This document shows positions 1-12,119 of a stretch of 64,000 nt of DNA, in pieces. A model generated the notes under the pieces. The model saw only the letters and a program-made list of their open reading frames with translations, was not told where the DNA came from and ran no database searches. Position numbers and translations under genes: made by a program. The stretch lies in assembly GCF_037975245.1 (NCBI RefSeq), contig NC_092576.1:41670611-41734610 (forward strand). Direction: 5' to 3'. The stretch comes from Apostichopus japonicus (lineage: Eukaryota; Echinodermata; Holothuroidea; Aspidochirotida; Stichopodidae). The first letter of the stretch is position 1. Every line of letters begins with the position of its first letter.

Positions 1-2398
1 ACCCCTTCTAGCGACGTCCCTGCACGTAAGTACTACATGAGGTTGCTGGTGTACAAAAATAATTAGTTAAAGTAATTGTTAAGTGAAAAATGGGATCCAG
101 TCCTTTCGGAATTGTTTATGTATTGATATTTTATATAGTATTTCTTATTCTTCTATCAGAGTTTACATTTTCTAATCTTTACTTAATTTGATGTTATTTC
201 GTTGCTTGCAATAGGGAGTTGTTATGGAATCTCCCTGCTTGCAATTTATATGTTGAACGACGCGTTGAGATGTTTTTACATGTCATGCGCCTCTTGAGAA
301 TATATTTACATTACATTGGTCAGAATACAAAAGACCTTAAATCTAGGCTTGGCTTGATACAATACACAGGAATGCGTACAGACTTCGCGTACAGCTGTGA
401 TTCAACAAATCGCTCAAATAACAAATATCTGAACTACATATTATGAAGAAAACCGAGTTAAGGAATTCTTGAAAGTTTCAACTCTTCAAAAAAATGCTAA
501 CTTGCAACTTGACCGAGAAATTTCCATCTAAATCGCTAGTTTACTTTCTAAAATTTGAACTTTCCTCGCTAAAGTGTAGCTTGCTAATAATGCAGGCCGC
601 GAAACGATGTACCGCGATGACGTCACAGCACTCATCGTTCTCCACGGTTAAAAATCTATTAGACTAAGTTTGGCGCGAGATTCAAAAATTCAATTCTCCT
701 GAATCATAGGATGAACAAAATCCCCGAACTAGGACTGTGGCGATGACAATATTATGGAGTCTTTTTTCATATACCCAATAGAATGCCACTAAAAAAAGTA
801 TGTATAAAAGTAAGTTGGCCTGACGTTTCGATCCTAGCAGGATCTTCTTCAAAGGCTGAATGACAAGTAACAGTAACAGAAGGGACAAAAACACGCACAG
901 AATACAGACAGGTTTATGAGCATGGTGAACACAAAGAGATATATGTAAGGGGAATGGTAGACAAGGGATGGAGAGAAGAGAGAAAGAAACAACAGGGGAA
1001 GAGGAGAGGTAGGAGATAAACAGTGGAGGGACAAAGAAAGGATTAAGGGAAAGGGGTAGGCAGAAATAGTAAGCAGAAATGTTCAATAATAAATTCAGGA
1101 TATATATATACATATATAAATATATATTTCAGAAAGGGTTACATTTGGAATTCTATCTTTTTGGCTTCTGATTAAAAAAAGTAGCACTTGTAAATACTAT
1201 AACGGAAAACAACATGATGAAGAAGAATTTCAGATGGACCAAAAGAGGACTACTCCAGTCACATCAGATAAAGCCTCCTGATATGTTCAGAACATAAATA
1301 AATAAAATAAGACAATCTTGAGAAACATGAAGGAAAGTACTCAAATGCATTGTAAACGATAAACGTTCAAGTTATGTATAAGGTCAGAAACACATTCTTC
1401 AAAGAGAAAATGAAAGAAACGTTCCCACTTGATAAAATTTGGATCGATAGCTTTAGAGCTGATGTCTGTTGAAGTATCCAGTCCTATCTCAGTACAGATA
1501 AGTGGTAAACCTCATTTAACAATGCAGTACTAACTGTTACAAACCATTACACAATATTAGTGGAATAATTCAGGACGTTAACTCCTAAGGCAATATACTT
1601 CATTCCTTTCTTTCACGGAAATAAAAGAAAAGTAACGGTAAAATAATCTTTTCGGTTTTTAAAAAAAACATAGTAAAAGTAAAAGAGAACTACAGAAAAA
1701 TTGTCTAAAAGGATAATATAAGAATACATAAATTAAATATATTTTTTTGTGACTAATATCAGCACATTTTTGGAAATACACATTGACCAAGGCTACAAAA
1801 AATGGTGAGCACTTCATTCATTGACAATGGTCCCGAAAATCATAGTAGGAAAGTGTAGCTTTCAAAACTCAGGGAACTTTGGTCAACTTCAGTAAGGATG
1901 GCTTTGGCAGGTACAGATATTCAAGATTTGATCTCTCTACTCATTGTTGGTGCATTGCCTAAGTTTCCATTGTTTGTGATGTGGAAAAAGTTCAAATTCT
2001 GCTTAAACAGAATTTTAAAATTCTTATCACTATGCAAAGAAATTACCAGTTTTAGTAATGTTGTGGGAATTATCTGCATATAAATGACCTTGGAAGATGC
2101 TGTCACAATATTGTAAATAAAATCAAGATTTGTCAGATATTTGTATTAATTTTTGAGAAACATTTTACTTTTTGACACAACACTTGTGGCAAGTACAACA
2201 CGACTGATTACACTTGCTTTGTTGGATGTAAAATTGAAGGAAGGCTGTACACATAGGCCAGTTCTAGGAACCAGATTTTGTAAAATATTGAGGCTTTATT
2301 AGGGTCCCACAGACCCACACATATAGTATTGTCCAGTATTGTTAAAGAAACTGGTGCTAAGTGTAACCCCTTACCCTAACTACATGGTAGAGTCTAAA
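1..2398. other. Non-coding stretch, no gene recognised
   Basis: No open frame here has domain-like composition or a convincing splice context. The minus-strand frame over 682-1113 is hydrophobic low-complexity sequence that overlaps a dispersed repeat motif (see 817-856). The rest is AT-rich unique-looking DNA. Confidence 0.5.
817..856 (-). repeat. Dispersed repeat fragment with hammerhead-like core
   Basis: Read on the minus strand, this 40-base motif has a TTGAAGA box, a hairpin built from GATCC and GGATC arms, then GAAACGTC. A second diverged copy lies at 46611-46655, also on the minus strand. The order box-hairpin-GAAA-C-G-TC resembles the minimal hammerhead ribozymes known from Penelope-like retroelements and retrozymes, where stem III is extremely short. 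The first conserved C of the core is T in this copy, so it is probably inactive. It is certainly a dispersed repeat; the ribozyme reading is inference. Confidence 0.45.
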
Positions 2399-2748
2399 CA
2401 ATGGCGTAGGAAAGTACTTTTGAGTGGGGGGGGGGGCTGAAGACCAATGGCCGGCCTGGGGGAGGGGTGTCCCCCTCCCCTTTGGAATTTTTTTGCATTT
2501 CCAGGTGGCCTCAGATGCAATTTGGTGCAATATAGCATACTTCAACACCCACTCCATTTTGTAAATAATTTTGCATTTTCACCTGGCCTTAGATGCAATT
2601 TGGTGCTCCAAATGAGATTTTTTTCTCATTTGGAAATGTAAAAGGGGTTTTCTGACTTGCGAAGCAGGGAGCGGAATGATACTTTCGCCCCTCCATATTT
2701 TTCACTGGGGGGCTAGCGCCCCCCAGTCCCCCGGTTCCTACGCCCTTG
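2399..2748. mobile_element. Possible MITE with short inverted ends
   Basis: The left end CAATGGCGTAGGAA and the right end TTCCTACGCCCTTG are near-perfect inverted repeats about 350 bases apart. The interior is G/C-run rich (for example GGGGGG at 2427-2437 and CCCCCAG near the right end), like the hAT-type element at 22338-22725. I could not find a matching target-site duplication at the two flanks, so the exact ends and the superfamily are open. Confidence 0.5.
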
Positions 2749-2961
2749 TGGTAGACAACATATATGTTTTGCTTTGTTGGACTGAAAGTGAATTAAAGTT
2801 GTACCCCACATAGTATTTTATAGGAACCTGTTGCTAAAGGGTAATCCTAACCCGGACTACATGGTAGGCAAAAAATCTGCATTAGCCGCTATTGGACCAC
2901 ATGTCCACAGGGATGTCCACATTAAATAAATGTCCTCATTAGGACAAGAATTAATGTCCTA

Positions 2962-3191
2962 GCAGAGAGGTACGGAACAGGAAGTAAAGGACTTGCCGGA
3001 GCTGGTGTAAAAAGGCTAAGAGCTGCTCTGTCTCAAGTCAGTCATACCTGGGCTGACCAATTCACCCCTGAAGGTCCATCAATTTGCAAAATTGGTGAAC
3101 ATATAGAGAGAGTTATGGAAGGAAATGAGTGTGCCAACCTCCAAGCAACACCAAAGTCCATACCCCAGACACCAAATAATGGTATTCTATA
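2962..3191 (+). CDS. Possible terminal exon, unknown protein
   Basis: A stretch of about 70 codons without stops reads as mixed, globular-looking protein: basic and alanine-rich at first (GSKGLAGAGVKRLRAAL), then acidic and helical around 3086-3140, ending in a TAA at 3189-3191. An acceptor-like CTAG/CAG precedes it at about 2959-2965. No upstream exon or start could be assigned and I recognise no family. It could be a real last exon of a plus-strand gene, a pseudogene scrap or chance. Strand and frame are what the sequence shows; the exon call is inference. Confidence 0.25.
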
Positions 3192-3931
3192 AGAAAATGA
3201 CTTAATCCAGAAAAGTGAAACTATTTATGAATGTTTGACCTGTATCTTAGTCTTTGAAGATAGAAATTTACGACACATACAGTACTACAGGATTCTAATT
3301 CACCATGTCAGTGTCACTTACCATGGAATGGCTATAAATTAACAAACTTATTACAAACCTGCCAATGTTGCCCCAATATTCTCTAGTCAACTTCTCATTA
3401 AGATTTAACTTTAGGCATTGGCATGAACCACTATTATAGCTCTCATTGATATTTTGAAAACGTTTTGTAATTGTGTTTGTATGTGTTGTCACTACCTTAC
3501 TTTTGTTTTCCCCATGGGCGTCCTTCTGACCAAAGACTACCATCCTACAATGACAACATCATGTCAGAGTTTCCTCTGATTTGAATTTCTCCAGTTTATA
3601 AGTACATTTTCCTGGAGGCTAATGAACCTGAACTTGTTAATGGTTGCTCATTATTGTCAAAATATTATTGTTCTTCTACTGTTATAGCATGCTCTGGACC
3701 TAGCTTGATAACATTCAGGTTATCTCCCAAATAACTCAATACATTTTCTATCACCTACATTTTAAGTATAATTTCTTACTATGAATCAATATCAGGCACT
3801 GAATACAAATGACCCCACTGCCCCCCCCCCCCAACCTCCCCAACCAATCTAAGTTAATGATCTGCAGTTTCTTGTAATCAAGCTTTGTTAAGTAGAGCCC
3901 CTCATCTATCATCTTACGTATCTCCAGTTTC

Positions 3932-5382
3932 TTAAACTGCGTGCCTTTTCTCATGTTTCTTCAACGAGTTGCTTTGATGGAATCCTTTCCCGCACACTCC
4001 ACAGACGTACGGTCTATCCTCGCCGTGAATTCTCATATGTTTCGACAGATGGGGGAGCAATTTAAATCTCTTCTTACACAGACGACATGGATAAGGTCTT
4101 TCGTTCGTGTGCACCCTAACGTGCCTCTTCAGGTTGATGTGATAAGCGAACGTCTTATCGCAGTAGGTACAGCCATAGGGCTTTTCGGTAGAGTGAGATA
4201 TTTCATGGCTTTTTAAGGTACTTCTCTGCCTGAATGTCTTCTTGCATGTTTGACACTGATAGGGTTTCTCTCCTGTGTGGACCCTCTGGTGAATGGTCAA
4301 GGTACATTGTCTCTTGAATCCTTTGTCGCATAACTCACACTGAAAGGGATTCTTACCGGTGTGGGTGACCTCGTGAGAGACACAGTGGCTCTTGAAATGG
4401 AAACTCATCTCGCAGTATTGACACCTGTACGGTTTTACATCCGTGTGTACTTTGATGTGACGTTTCAGGTTCTTCTCCTGGTTGTACGCCTTGTCACACT
4501 GCGTACATTTGTAGGGTCTCAGATGCTCGTGGCTGGCCAGGTGTAACTTCAACGCCTCGCCGCTGTCAAAGACCTTGTAACACAATTCGCAGGGGTGCGG
4601 GGTCTTGCCCGCGTGAATCTTCTCGTGCCGTTTATAGATCCCGTAGAGGTAGAATGTCTTCCCGCAGAAGCTACATTTGAAAAAGTTTTGTTGTGTGTGT
4701 GCCTTCTCGTGGATTGTGAGGTAGCTCTCCGTGGCGAAGGCCTTATCGCAATATTTGCATTGGTAAGGAAGATCGCCTTCGTGGATCTTCTCGTGGATTG
4801 CTAGGTTATGAGCCCTCACGAACAACCGACCGCAAAACTTGCAAGGAAACGGATCTTTGGGAATGTGGGTATTTTTGTGCCGTTTCAGCATACTGGAACA
4901 GTTGAAAGATTTGTCGCAGATGAGGCAAGAGTAGATCTTATCGTTCACGTGTTTCTGTTCATGGGCTTCCAATTCTTCCTTCGTCTGCCACGTTTCCCGG
5001 CAGAATTTACACTCCAGCAAACCCTCGGTCTCGTGAACTTTTAAGTGGTTCACTAGATCGTACTTTTTGTAGAATGGTTCATTGCACATGTGACATCTGA
5101 AATACTTGAGTTTCTTCTCTCCCCGATATTTAACTTTACCTTGCAGAGTTATACCATTGGTGATGCTAGAACTAGCTAATTGTGCCTTTGTGAGATTGGT
5201 CAGATGGGTACTTGAACGATTCTGGTGTAACATAGCAGGCACAGCATGAAGAAGTGGTCCATAGATTTCATCACATGCACCTTTTGAGATACCGAGGAAG
5301 GACTGAGGGAGTTTTCTCTGTTGATGAAGAGGCATCGCTGGGACAGTGCTCATCTGACTTAAATCCCCCTCGACAGGATAAA
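3932..5382 (-). CDS. C2H2 zinc-finger protein, finger-bearing last exon
   Basis: This exon encodes a probable nuclear DNA-binding transcription factor with 14 consecutive C2H2 fingers, ending shortly after the last finger at the stop (3932-3934). About 90 residues of low-complexity sequence precede finger 1. Most fingers have the C-x2-C-x12-H-x3-H spacing and several TGEKPY-type linkers occur mid-array (for example HTGEKPYQC), while fingers 1-3 have irregular linkers. An internal ATG lies at 5353, but the frame stays open up to a good acceptor (TTCTTACAG) at 5383, entered in phase 1, giving YPVEGDLSQ before that Met. The phase fits the donor at 10566 of the acidic exon upstream, so I take the two as one gene. 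Which DNA it binds cannot be told. Antisense frames over this exon are shadows. Confidence 0.9.
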
Positions 5383-5697
5383 CTGTAAGAAATAAGATGG
5401 AGATGATCTCATTAGTAAGGACATGTTAAAAGCTTTCATATTCAATAGACTTTAACAGTAGGTAGATGACACAGCACAGGCAATCCTAAACACACGCTAA
5501 GATATAAGGTTGAGGCTTAAATCCATAACACTGGTTTAATTCCATCCCCACTCCCCTCAACCCCCTTCTCCCCCACACCACCGCCCAGACCCCCTCTTCT
5601 ACTGCAGGTCCCAACCCTCCCTAACTCAGCAAACTTGACCTAAGACATATCCATATCCTGATATATTACAGACAGTACTGACAGTTGACATCTGCAT

Positions 5698-5790
5698 GCA
5701 GTACATGTCATTAGGATACAACATAAATGCATGACACATTTCCAACCCCTAAAACTACCAACCAATCCACCCCCCCCCCAAACCCTTCCT
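5698..5790. repeat. Dispersed duplicate, copy 1
   Basis: The segment running from CATGTCATTAGG through ACTACCAACCAA to a poly-C run is repeated at 9434-9520 with few changes. The two copies flank the minisatellite/SINE block, so they may be the borders of a duplication inside the intron. Confidence 0.6.
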
Positions 5791-6428
5791 TCCTCTACCA
5801 TTTACAGCCAATGGTTATGTTATCTAGACATTAAAGTCTCAGTCAGTAAACAGGTATTTAAGTGATTGCATCTTCATGTACTTGTACGTGTTGCATCTTT
5901 GATACAGCTATGAGCATTATACAGTACTTACAAGGCATTAAAACAGCTTGATAATTTTCTACACAAGAAGTTGGGAATTTCTCCATTGTACAGTATGTAG
6001 GTCCCAATTACAGTAACAGGCTTGCTGTGCCAAAAAAATTGATAGTGTGACTTCAATAGTGTACAATTACCATTGCTTTCTATTCAATGCTATTGTAACG
6101 ATACTTCACTTATCAACCATCCCCTGGCTCAACAAAGACAACTGATCCTCGAAAGAAAAAAAACAAAAAAACAATGTGGTCTTTTCTTCGATAACAAATC
6201 TATTATCCCCCGCAGGACCTCTTGCGTGGTCGATCAGGGGTAAAACTTCTTCACTACTAGTAAACAATATGGATTCATCAGCTTAGGAATCTTGTTGGCA
6301 ATCTAGCTGCAAAGATCACAGACACAAGACAAATATAGGAACATACTATACATCCCACTACTGTACCTGAGCTACCTGACATAAGGTTCATTGGAATACT
6401 GCCCTCTATGCACAAGGCACAGACAAGG

Positions 6429-6429
<1 letters not shown>

Positions 6430-6468
<39 letters not shown>
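6430..6468. repeat. (TA)n microsatellite
   Basis: Uninterrupted alternating AT at the tail of the SINE. Open frames of repeated Tyr-Ile here are artefacts. Confidence 0.95.
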
Positions 6469-6472
<4 letters not shown>

Positions 6473-6605
6473 TATAAATGAAAAACGTAATGAGTTGGAA
6501 AATCAAGAACAGTGAAAAAACTTTCAGCCTCCACCGGGATTCGAACCACGGGCCTCCCGCTCTGTACGCGGACACCCTAACCACTAGGCTATGGACGCTG
6601 ATTGT
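6433..6605 (-). mobile_element. tRNA-derived SINE, minus strand
   Basis: On the minus strand from about 6603 downward lies a tRNA-like head: A box around TAGCCTAGTGGTTAGGG, an anticodon arm with CCGC/GCGG stem and a 7-base loop, and a B box GTTCGAATCCC. An A/T-rich tail ends in (TA)n. The loop would give anticodon ACA, not a normal animal tRNA, so this is a SINE head and not a working tRNA gene. Confidence 0.65.
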
Positions 6606-6840
6606 ATGTCCAGAGGTTCGAAACCGGTAAGGAAGATCGTAATTCCACTGTAGGCGTTTGTCACCAGTATCGAACAATACTAGTTCTGTTTTTGGAGACA
6701 TATTTTGCCTTACTCTAGAGATCAAACATGATGCTAACCAACTCGAAAATCATTTGTGATTCCTAAAGCCGGATCTCGAAAGAGATACTTTGAACAGACT
6801 TTATGTTAATGCAATGGAGGTAAACGACAAAGGCAAATGA

Positions 6841-6858
6841 ATATATATAAATGAAAAT

Positions 6859-6906
<48 letters not shown>
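6841..6906. repeat. (TA)n microsatellite
   Basis: AT dinucleotide run with a few AA interruptions, preceded by the same TATATAAATGAAAA string found at the SINE tail near 6475. Confidence 0.95.
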
Positions 6907-6910
<4 letters not shown>

Positions 6911-7079
6911 TACATCCTATACCTGACCTACCTGGCATAATGTTCATTAGTATCCGGTCTTCTATGCACAAGGTCAATGCATGCATACTGTAAATCCTAA
7001 ATACTGTACCTGAGCTACCTGACAAGGTACATTGGCAAACTGTCCTCTATAAACAAGGCTAATACATGTTACTGTTGGT

Positions 7080-7447
7080 GTTGTGGTCAAGTGGTTAAGG
7101 CAGTGGACTTGTGATCTAAGGATTACAGGTTCGAGCCCTGGCCAAATCATTGCATTGTGTCCTTGGGCAAGGCACTTTATCCATTGCCTCTCTTCACCCA
7201 GGTGCATAAATGGGGACTTGCAAGGTGACTTGTAAATATAGTTGCCTGCGCCTGTTTGTGGCTGCACCCTATGAGAAGTCCCCCAGGGGACACGTGGCTG
7301 TGGTTCACTGTGGTGCCCCAGGAGAGATTGTTTGAATTGTGCACACTTTGGTGTGTACGTGTGACAAGTTACCAATGACCAGGGTTAAGTAAAGCGCGGA
7401 CTTTATTTGTGCTATATAAGAACTGAGAATTATTATTTTATTATTAC
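7080..7447 (+). mobile_element. tRNA-derived SINE, copy 1
   Basis: The head carries an A box (GTGGTCAAGTGGTTAAGG) and B box (GGTTCGAGCCCTGG), followed by the string TCCTTGGGCAAGGCACTTTA, a segment seen in many marine invertebrate SINEs, and a body ending in an ATT-rich tail (TATTATTTTATTATTA). A diverged copy is at 10208-10510. It sits inside the minisatellite array. Confidence 0.85.
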
Positions 7448-9433
7448 TGTAAATTCAATGTCTGTACTTGAGCTACTTGGCACAAGGTCATTGGTAAACT
7501 GCCCTCTATGAACAAAGAAAACAAATGTATACTGTACACCCTAACACTGTACCTGAGCTACCTGACAATAAGTTAACTGGTTTACTGTCCTCTATGAAAA
7601 AGGCATACATGTTAAAGTAAATTGTATTACTGTACCTGAGCTACCTGGCATTAGGTTCATTGGTAAACTTGTAGAGATCATAGTCTAGTTCTCTAGTTTC
7701 CACCATTCAACCCTTTCACATACAGGTGTTGCATGCCAGTACATTCCTGTCATAGTAATTAATTAGTGATATGTACAGTACTTACCTGTAACATATACAT
7801 TGCATATATATTCTAGAATAGTGTCATTGTTACTTACCTGTAGGTAAATACCTTACAGTCCTGTATGAATGCCTTAGATATTGTTTTCTTTATAGTTGTT
7901 TCTATGGTGGACCTTCCTGCATTTAAAGGACTCATATGTTTTGATTGGTTAGTAATTTTGTATTATCAGTTTGCTTGGTTGAAACACAGATGACCAGCCT
8001 CTGTCAGACTGGTCATCAGGTTCTTGTAAATAGTGTGATAGAAAATACAGGAGAGTAGCACAGAACCCCAGAGTGTGAAGTTGTCTTTTTTGTTCTTTGA
8101 GTTTTTCTACTCGGTCTCTACAAACTGTCCTATATGCACAAAGCAAACACATTTATACTGAACACCCTAACACTACCTGAGCTATCTGACATTAAGTTAA
8201 CTGGTGTACTGTCCTCTATGAAAAAGGCAAATACATGTATACTGCAAATCCTATTACTGTACCTGAGCTACCTGAAATTAGGTTCATTGGTTTACTGTCC
8301 TTTATACACAAGGTCAATACATGTATACTGCAAATCCTATTACTGTACCTGAGCTACCTGGCATTAGGTTCATTGGTTTACTATCCTCTATGCACAAGGA
8401 AAATACATGTATACTAAACACCCTAACACTGTACCTGAGCTACCTGGCATAAGATTCATTGGTTAACTGTCCTCTATACACAAAGCAAACACATGTATAC
8501 TGTACAGCATACTATGGTACCTGAGCTACCTGTCATAATGTTCCTTGGTATACTGCCCTCTATTCCAGCACGAATCAAAGTTGGGTCACTAACAGAATCA
8601 AGCACCAAAGCTGCTGTCAATTGAATAAAAAGAAAACAGTACAATTATCTTCCAACAACTGCAGAATGTTCTTACTAATAATTAATTAATGATATCAATT
8701 AATTACTTAATTATTATCCTTCCACTTCAAACACTTTTAATAGCTGCATGGTGTCACTTTTAGACTTTTTAAAAGTTGTCACTCCTCATACATTTTTCTT
8801 TAATGTTGCATAGTGGATAGTAACTGACTAATGGTGTTCATCATGGTTCTAAGTGCATGGCGTGCCCAATTAGTGTAACAGAGTATGTTTAACATAATGT
8901 ATGCTGAACATAATGTATGTCGAATATAAAGTGCAGTAATTTGAGCAGCGAACCAAACTTTGTTGTACGGAAGGCCTAACCCTATCTTAATCTTCACTCT
9001 AGCCTCAAACAAGATCTACACAGAGCGTATACTGAGGTGGCACTGAACATTTATCAAAATCAAATACACACGTAGATTGCTTCAAGTGTTAAAATTGTCT
9101 ACACGATTTAAAAAGTCTACACTTTAAATACATGTATACACTTAAGTGAGAGAAGAGGGGCTTACTGTAGTCATTGAAAGTGGAAGAGATTTGAAAAGAT
9201 GGAAATGGTTTGAGTGGAGGGTGGGGGGGGGGGTGGGGGAGGATGAAGAAGAGGAGGGGAAGGGGGAAACTAATTTAGCAAATGTTAGTTGATAGGAAAG
9301 TTGGTAAGTGGAAACAGGTCAACAGCCATGTAGTATGAGAGTATATACTGTATTCAAGAACACTGAACATGATGATTAGTGTGCAGTACTACTGTGCAGT
9401 ACTAGGTAAACTGTAAGCAACCAACTAATTTAT

Positions 9434-9520
9434 ATGCATGTATGTCATTAGGCTACAACATAAATTCATCACACACTTCCAACCTAAAACTACCAACCAA
9501 CTCACCCCCCCCCCCTGGAA
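9434..9520. repeat. Dispersed duplicate, copy 2
   Basis: Partner of 5698-5790, same orientation and same poly-C end. Local repeats of CAACCAACTAATTTATA at about 9418-9434 and 9705-9721 follow. Confidence 0.6.
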
Positions 9521-10207
9521 GATGTAGACGGTGGGATTGGGGGCATGAAGAAGAGGTGAATGTGGAAACTAATTTGATAAGGAAGTGGGTCAGCAGACAT
9601 TTAGTATGTACTGTAGTATTCAACAACACTGTTCATGATGATGAGTGTACAGTACTACTCAGCACATTGTAATCACATTGTAAGCTTACTGTGCACATTG
9701 TAAGCAACCAACTAATTTATACAATGGCTACATCAGACCTGTTGATTAGTACAAAGGTCATGTGACAGATAATCATTCTCTTCTAGAAAACTCATCTCTG
9801 AAACAGTTCTAGAGCACAATCAATATGGAATGACACACTGTCAAAGTTCTAACACTAATGTTTTAATGTGAAATTCACCTTTAACTGTACTATCAGTGAA
9901 TCCCCTTTTTTATATTGGATTAATTTCAGAATTTTGTAAAGACCTGAACAGTTTAAGTGAGGTAATGGGAGGGGAATGTTTGAAATTAAACCCCTCCTCC
10001 TAGATTTGATCTTTTGGAGGAGTGCCATGTTTACTTTGACTTTCGGAAGGTAGAATGCCATGCCAAGAATTAAAACCCTAGATCAGCTGAAATGAACCAT
10101 GTACCCTAGATCATGAGAGCTGTATTGTCTTAATGCTAATTACAAAATGCTTCTGTGCATCCTGCAGATAAATCAACTGATTTAAAGATGAAGGGCTAGG
10201 GGAAAGC

Positions 10208-10510
10208 GTTTTGGTCAAGTTGTTAAGGCAGTGGACTTGCGATCTAAGGATTACAGGTTCGAGTCCTGGCCAGATCATTGCGTTGTCCTTGGGAAAGGCG
10301 CTTTATCTCCACTGCCTCTCTTCACCCAGGTGTAAAAATGGGGACTTGCGAGGCAACTTGTAAATATAGTTGCGCGCCAGTTTGTGACTGCACCCTATGG
10401 GACGTCACCTGGGGGACACATGGCTGTGGTGTCCCAGGAGAGATTGATTGAAGTGTGCACACTTTGGTGTGACAAGTCACCAATGACCAGGGTTAAATTG
10501 TAAAGTCGTG
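10208..10510 (+). mobile_element. tRNA-derived SINE, copy 2
   Basis: Same head and body as 7080-7447 (A box, B box GGTTCGAGTCCTGG, then TCCTTGGGAAAGGCGCTTTA and the ACCAGGGTTAAA end region) with small deletions. The tail is lost or diverged. It lies directly downstream, in transcription order, of the acidic zinc-finger-gene exon. Confidence 0.85.
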
Positions 10511-10565
10511 TGAGTGGACCTTAGCCCTGAGCAAGACTGTTAACCTAACATAATAATTAACCAAC

Positions 10566-11790
10566 CTTCATGTGTAGGTCTTGCTGGGTTACTGCCCTCT
10601 CCTTTAGATGATGCCTGCATCATCCAGCCTGCTCCTCCTGGGTAAGTTGAAGTTCTCTGACCATCAGGCATAACAGCCATCTGTTTATTCTGATCTGATC
10701 TGGGTGGTACCCTGGGTCTAGTTAGCTGTGCGTACAGTAAGCTGTTACCATTGGGAATGATTCCGCTCTGCTCCAAAAGATTTTTCCTCTTTACGGCAGG
10801 ATGATGGCCCAGGAGACGACTGCCTATCAGTCGTTCTAGGTGAGCCTGTTTGTGAGCCAGAGTTTGTTGGTTACCATCCTTAACCAGCTTCTGTGTTTGA
10901 AGGTCAGGGTTCATAGCCAGCCTTACTATCTTTCCTTCTTGCTGATGCGTGTCGGAGGTTATTGCTATTGGAGAATTCTGGACATTGCTGTCCGAGCTTA
11001 TTAAATACTCAGATTCCGAACATTTCTCTTTCTCAGCAGTTTTATATCTTCTACCACCCACCCCTCTATCCTCTGAAGTGACATCGTTCTCACCGTGAGA
11101 GGATGTAACCACAGCCTCAACATTCCTCATTTGTTCTGCTCTTTCTTCAAAGTCTTCCACTATGTCTTCATTATGCTTAACCATAATCACCTCATTCGTG
11201 ACAATGCTCTGTTCTTCACTGCCATTTCCTTCACCAATATTACCATCGTTAGCCAGCAAGGCAACGTCATACCCTGGTCTAATAGATAAACCTTCTTCCA
11301 GAGTGGCTACAGGTGTAATCCATTCATTTACATATTTCCTAACTTGAGAACTCTGCTGTCCCGTGTCTTGATTTTCTTTAAATTGTTTTGGGCTCGACGA
11401 TCCTGACCCGACAATGTTATCTCTTTGGCAAGTTTCATTAACATCCAGAATATCTGTTTCCCTTCCTAGTTCAAGCTGTATGGGATTTTTCGTTTCTGAT
11501 TCACAAGCTCTATTTTGTTGGAAACAATTACCGATGCCCAGTGAATCTGTTTCTACGTATTCTTCACATTGCGTAGGTGTTGTATTTGACGGACAGATTC
11601 CTTTGGCTTGGCTCGGCATATCTACATCCTTCACTACCGTTTCTCGGCTATATTTGGGAACTGATTGAGAATCATCACTTCCTTGGCGAGTTTCCTTGAC
11701 ATCTGTTTGTTTAATCCAGATGGGATTGTGATTATCATCATTAGATTCAGCTGGTTTGTGAATTTCTTCAGAGTCCTTCTCTCCTTCCAT
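10566..11790 (-). CDS. Acidic N-terminal exon, probably of the zinc-finger gene
   Basis: An open frame of about 408 codons starts at ATG 11790, with an in-frame TGA 12 bases upstream that fixes the start, and an acceptor (GCATACAG) just before it, so the 5' untranslated region is spliced. The protein is acidic, rich in Glu, Asp, Asn, Ser and Gln, with no recognisable domain: probably disordered. A short basic block near residues 325-345 (RLIGSRLLGHHPAVKRK) stands out. The exon can end at a GAAG/GTTGGT donor at 10566 in phase 1, matching the phase-1 acceptor of the 14-finger exon at 5382. Joined, they make a protein of about 890 residues, the usual layout of a disordered regulatory N-terminus followed by fingers. 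The donor is weak, so an extra exon in between is possible. Confidence 0.6.
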
Positions 11791-12119
11791 ATTGGCACCT
11801 CAGCTGCTGTATGCAGAAAACAAGAAAAGGAAATGAACGATAAATTACGTGAAGTACAGTATGTGAGTGGATGCAGTTGCAAGAATCCAAAATAAACCAG
11901 AGAGACTGACTTATATATACGGTCATAATTTGTAGGGTACATGAATGTAAATCATGCTATTGACTACTATATGCATACTGGGTAGGTGGGAAAGCCACTG
12001 GCAATGCCTTATGATCCAGATTAACCTATTGTTAGTTATAACTATACCTATGATACTGGGTAGATATTAGAAGTCACTATGTAAGTAATACTAAGAATAG
12101 CTAAGCCTAAGTATGTATC

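Larger units (their letters stand above)
6360..8560 (+). repeat. Interrupted minisatellite, ~85-90 bp unit
   Basis: At least ten copies of a unit containing CTGTACCTGAGCTACCTG, then an A/T stretch with GGTTCATTGGT, then CTGTCCTCTATGCACAAGG and ACATGTATACTG occur from about 6365 to 8550. The best tandem run is 8150-8550, where copies are 85-90 bases apart. The array is broken by tRNA-derived SINEs, two (TA)n tracts and unique sequence at 7690-8110. Confidence 0.8.
5383..10565 (-). other. Inferred intron of zinc-finger gene, repeat-filled
   Basis: No coding sequence is recognised between the two zinc-finger exons. The interval holds poly-C/poly-G tracts, a duplicated segment (5698-5790 resembles 9434-9520), a minisatellite with inserted SINEs (6360-8560) and a further SINE (10208-10510). 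Confidence 0.5.

Noticed and set aside
682-1113. 143-codon minus-strand frame
   Set aside because: Low-complexity Leu/Ser/Phe sequence over a dispersed repeat, no splice context or domain.
3941-5044. Several plus-strand frames of 60-90 codons
   Set aside because: Antisense shadows of the zinc-finger exon.
6530-6605. Functional tRNA gene
   Set aside because: tRNA-like with A and B boxes, but the anticodon would be ACA and the sequence has a SINE tail.
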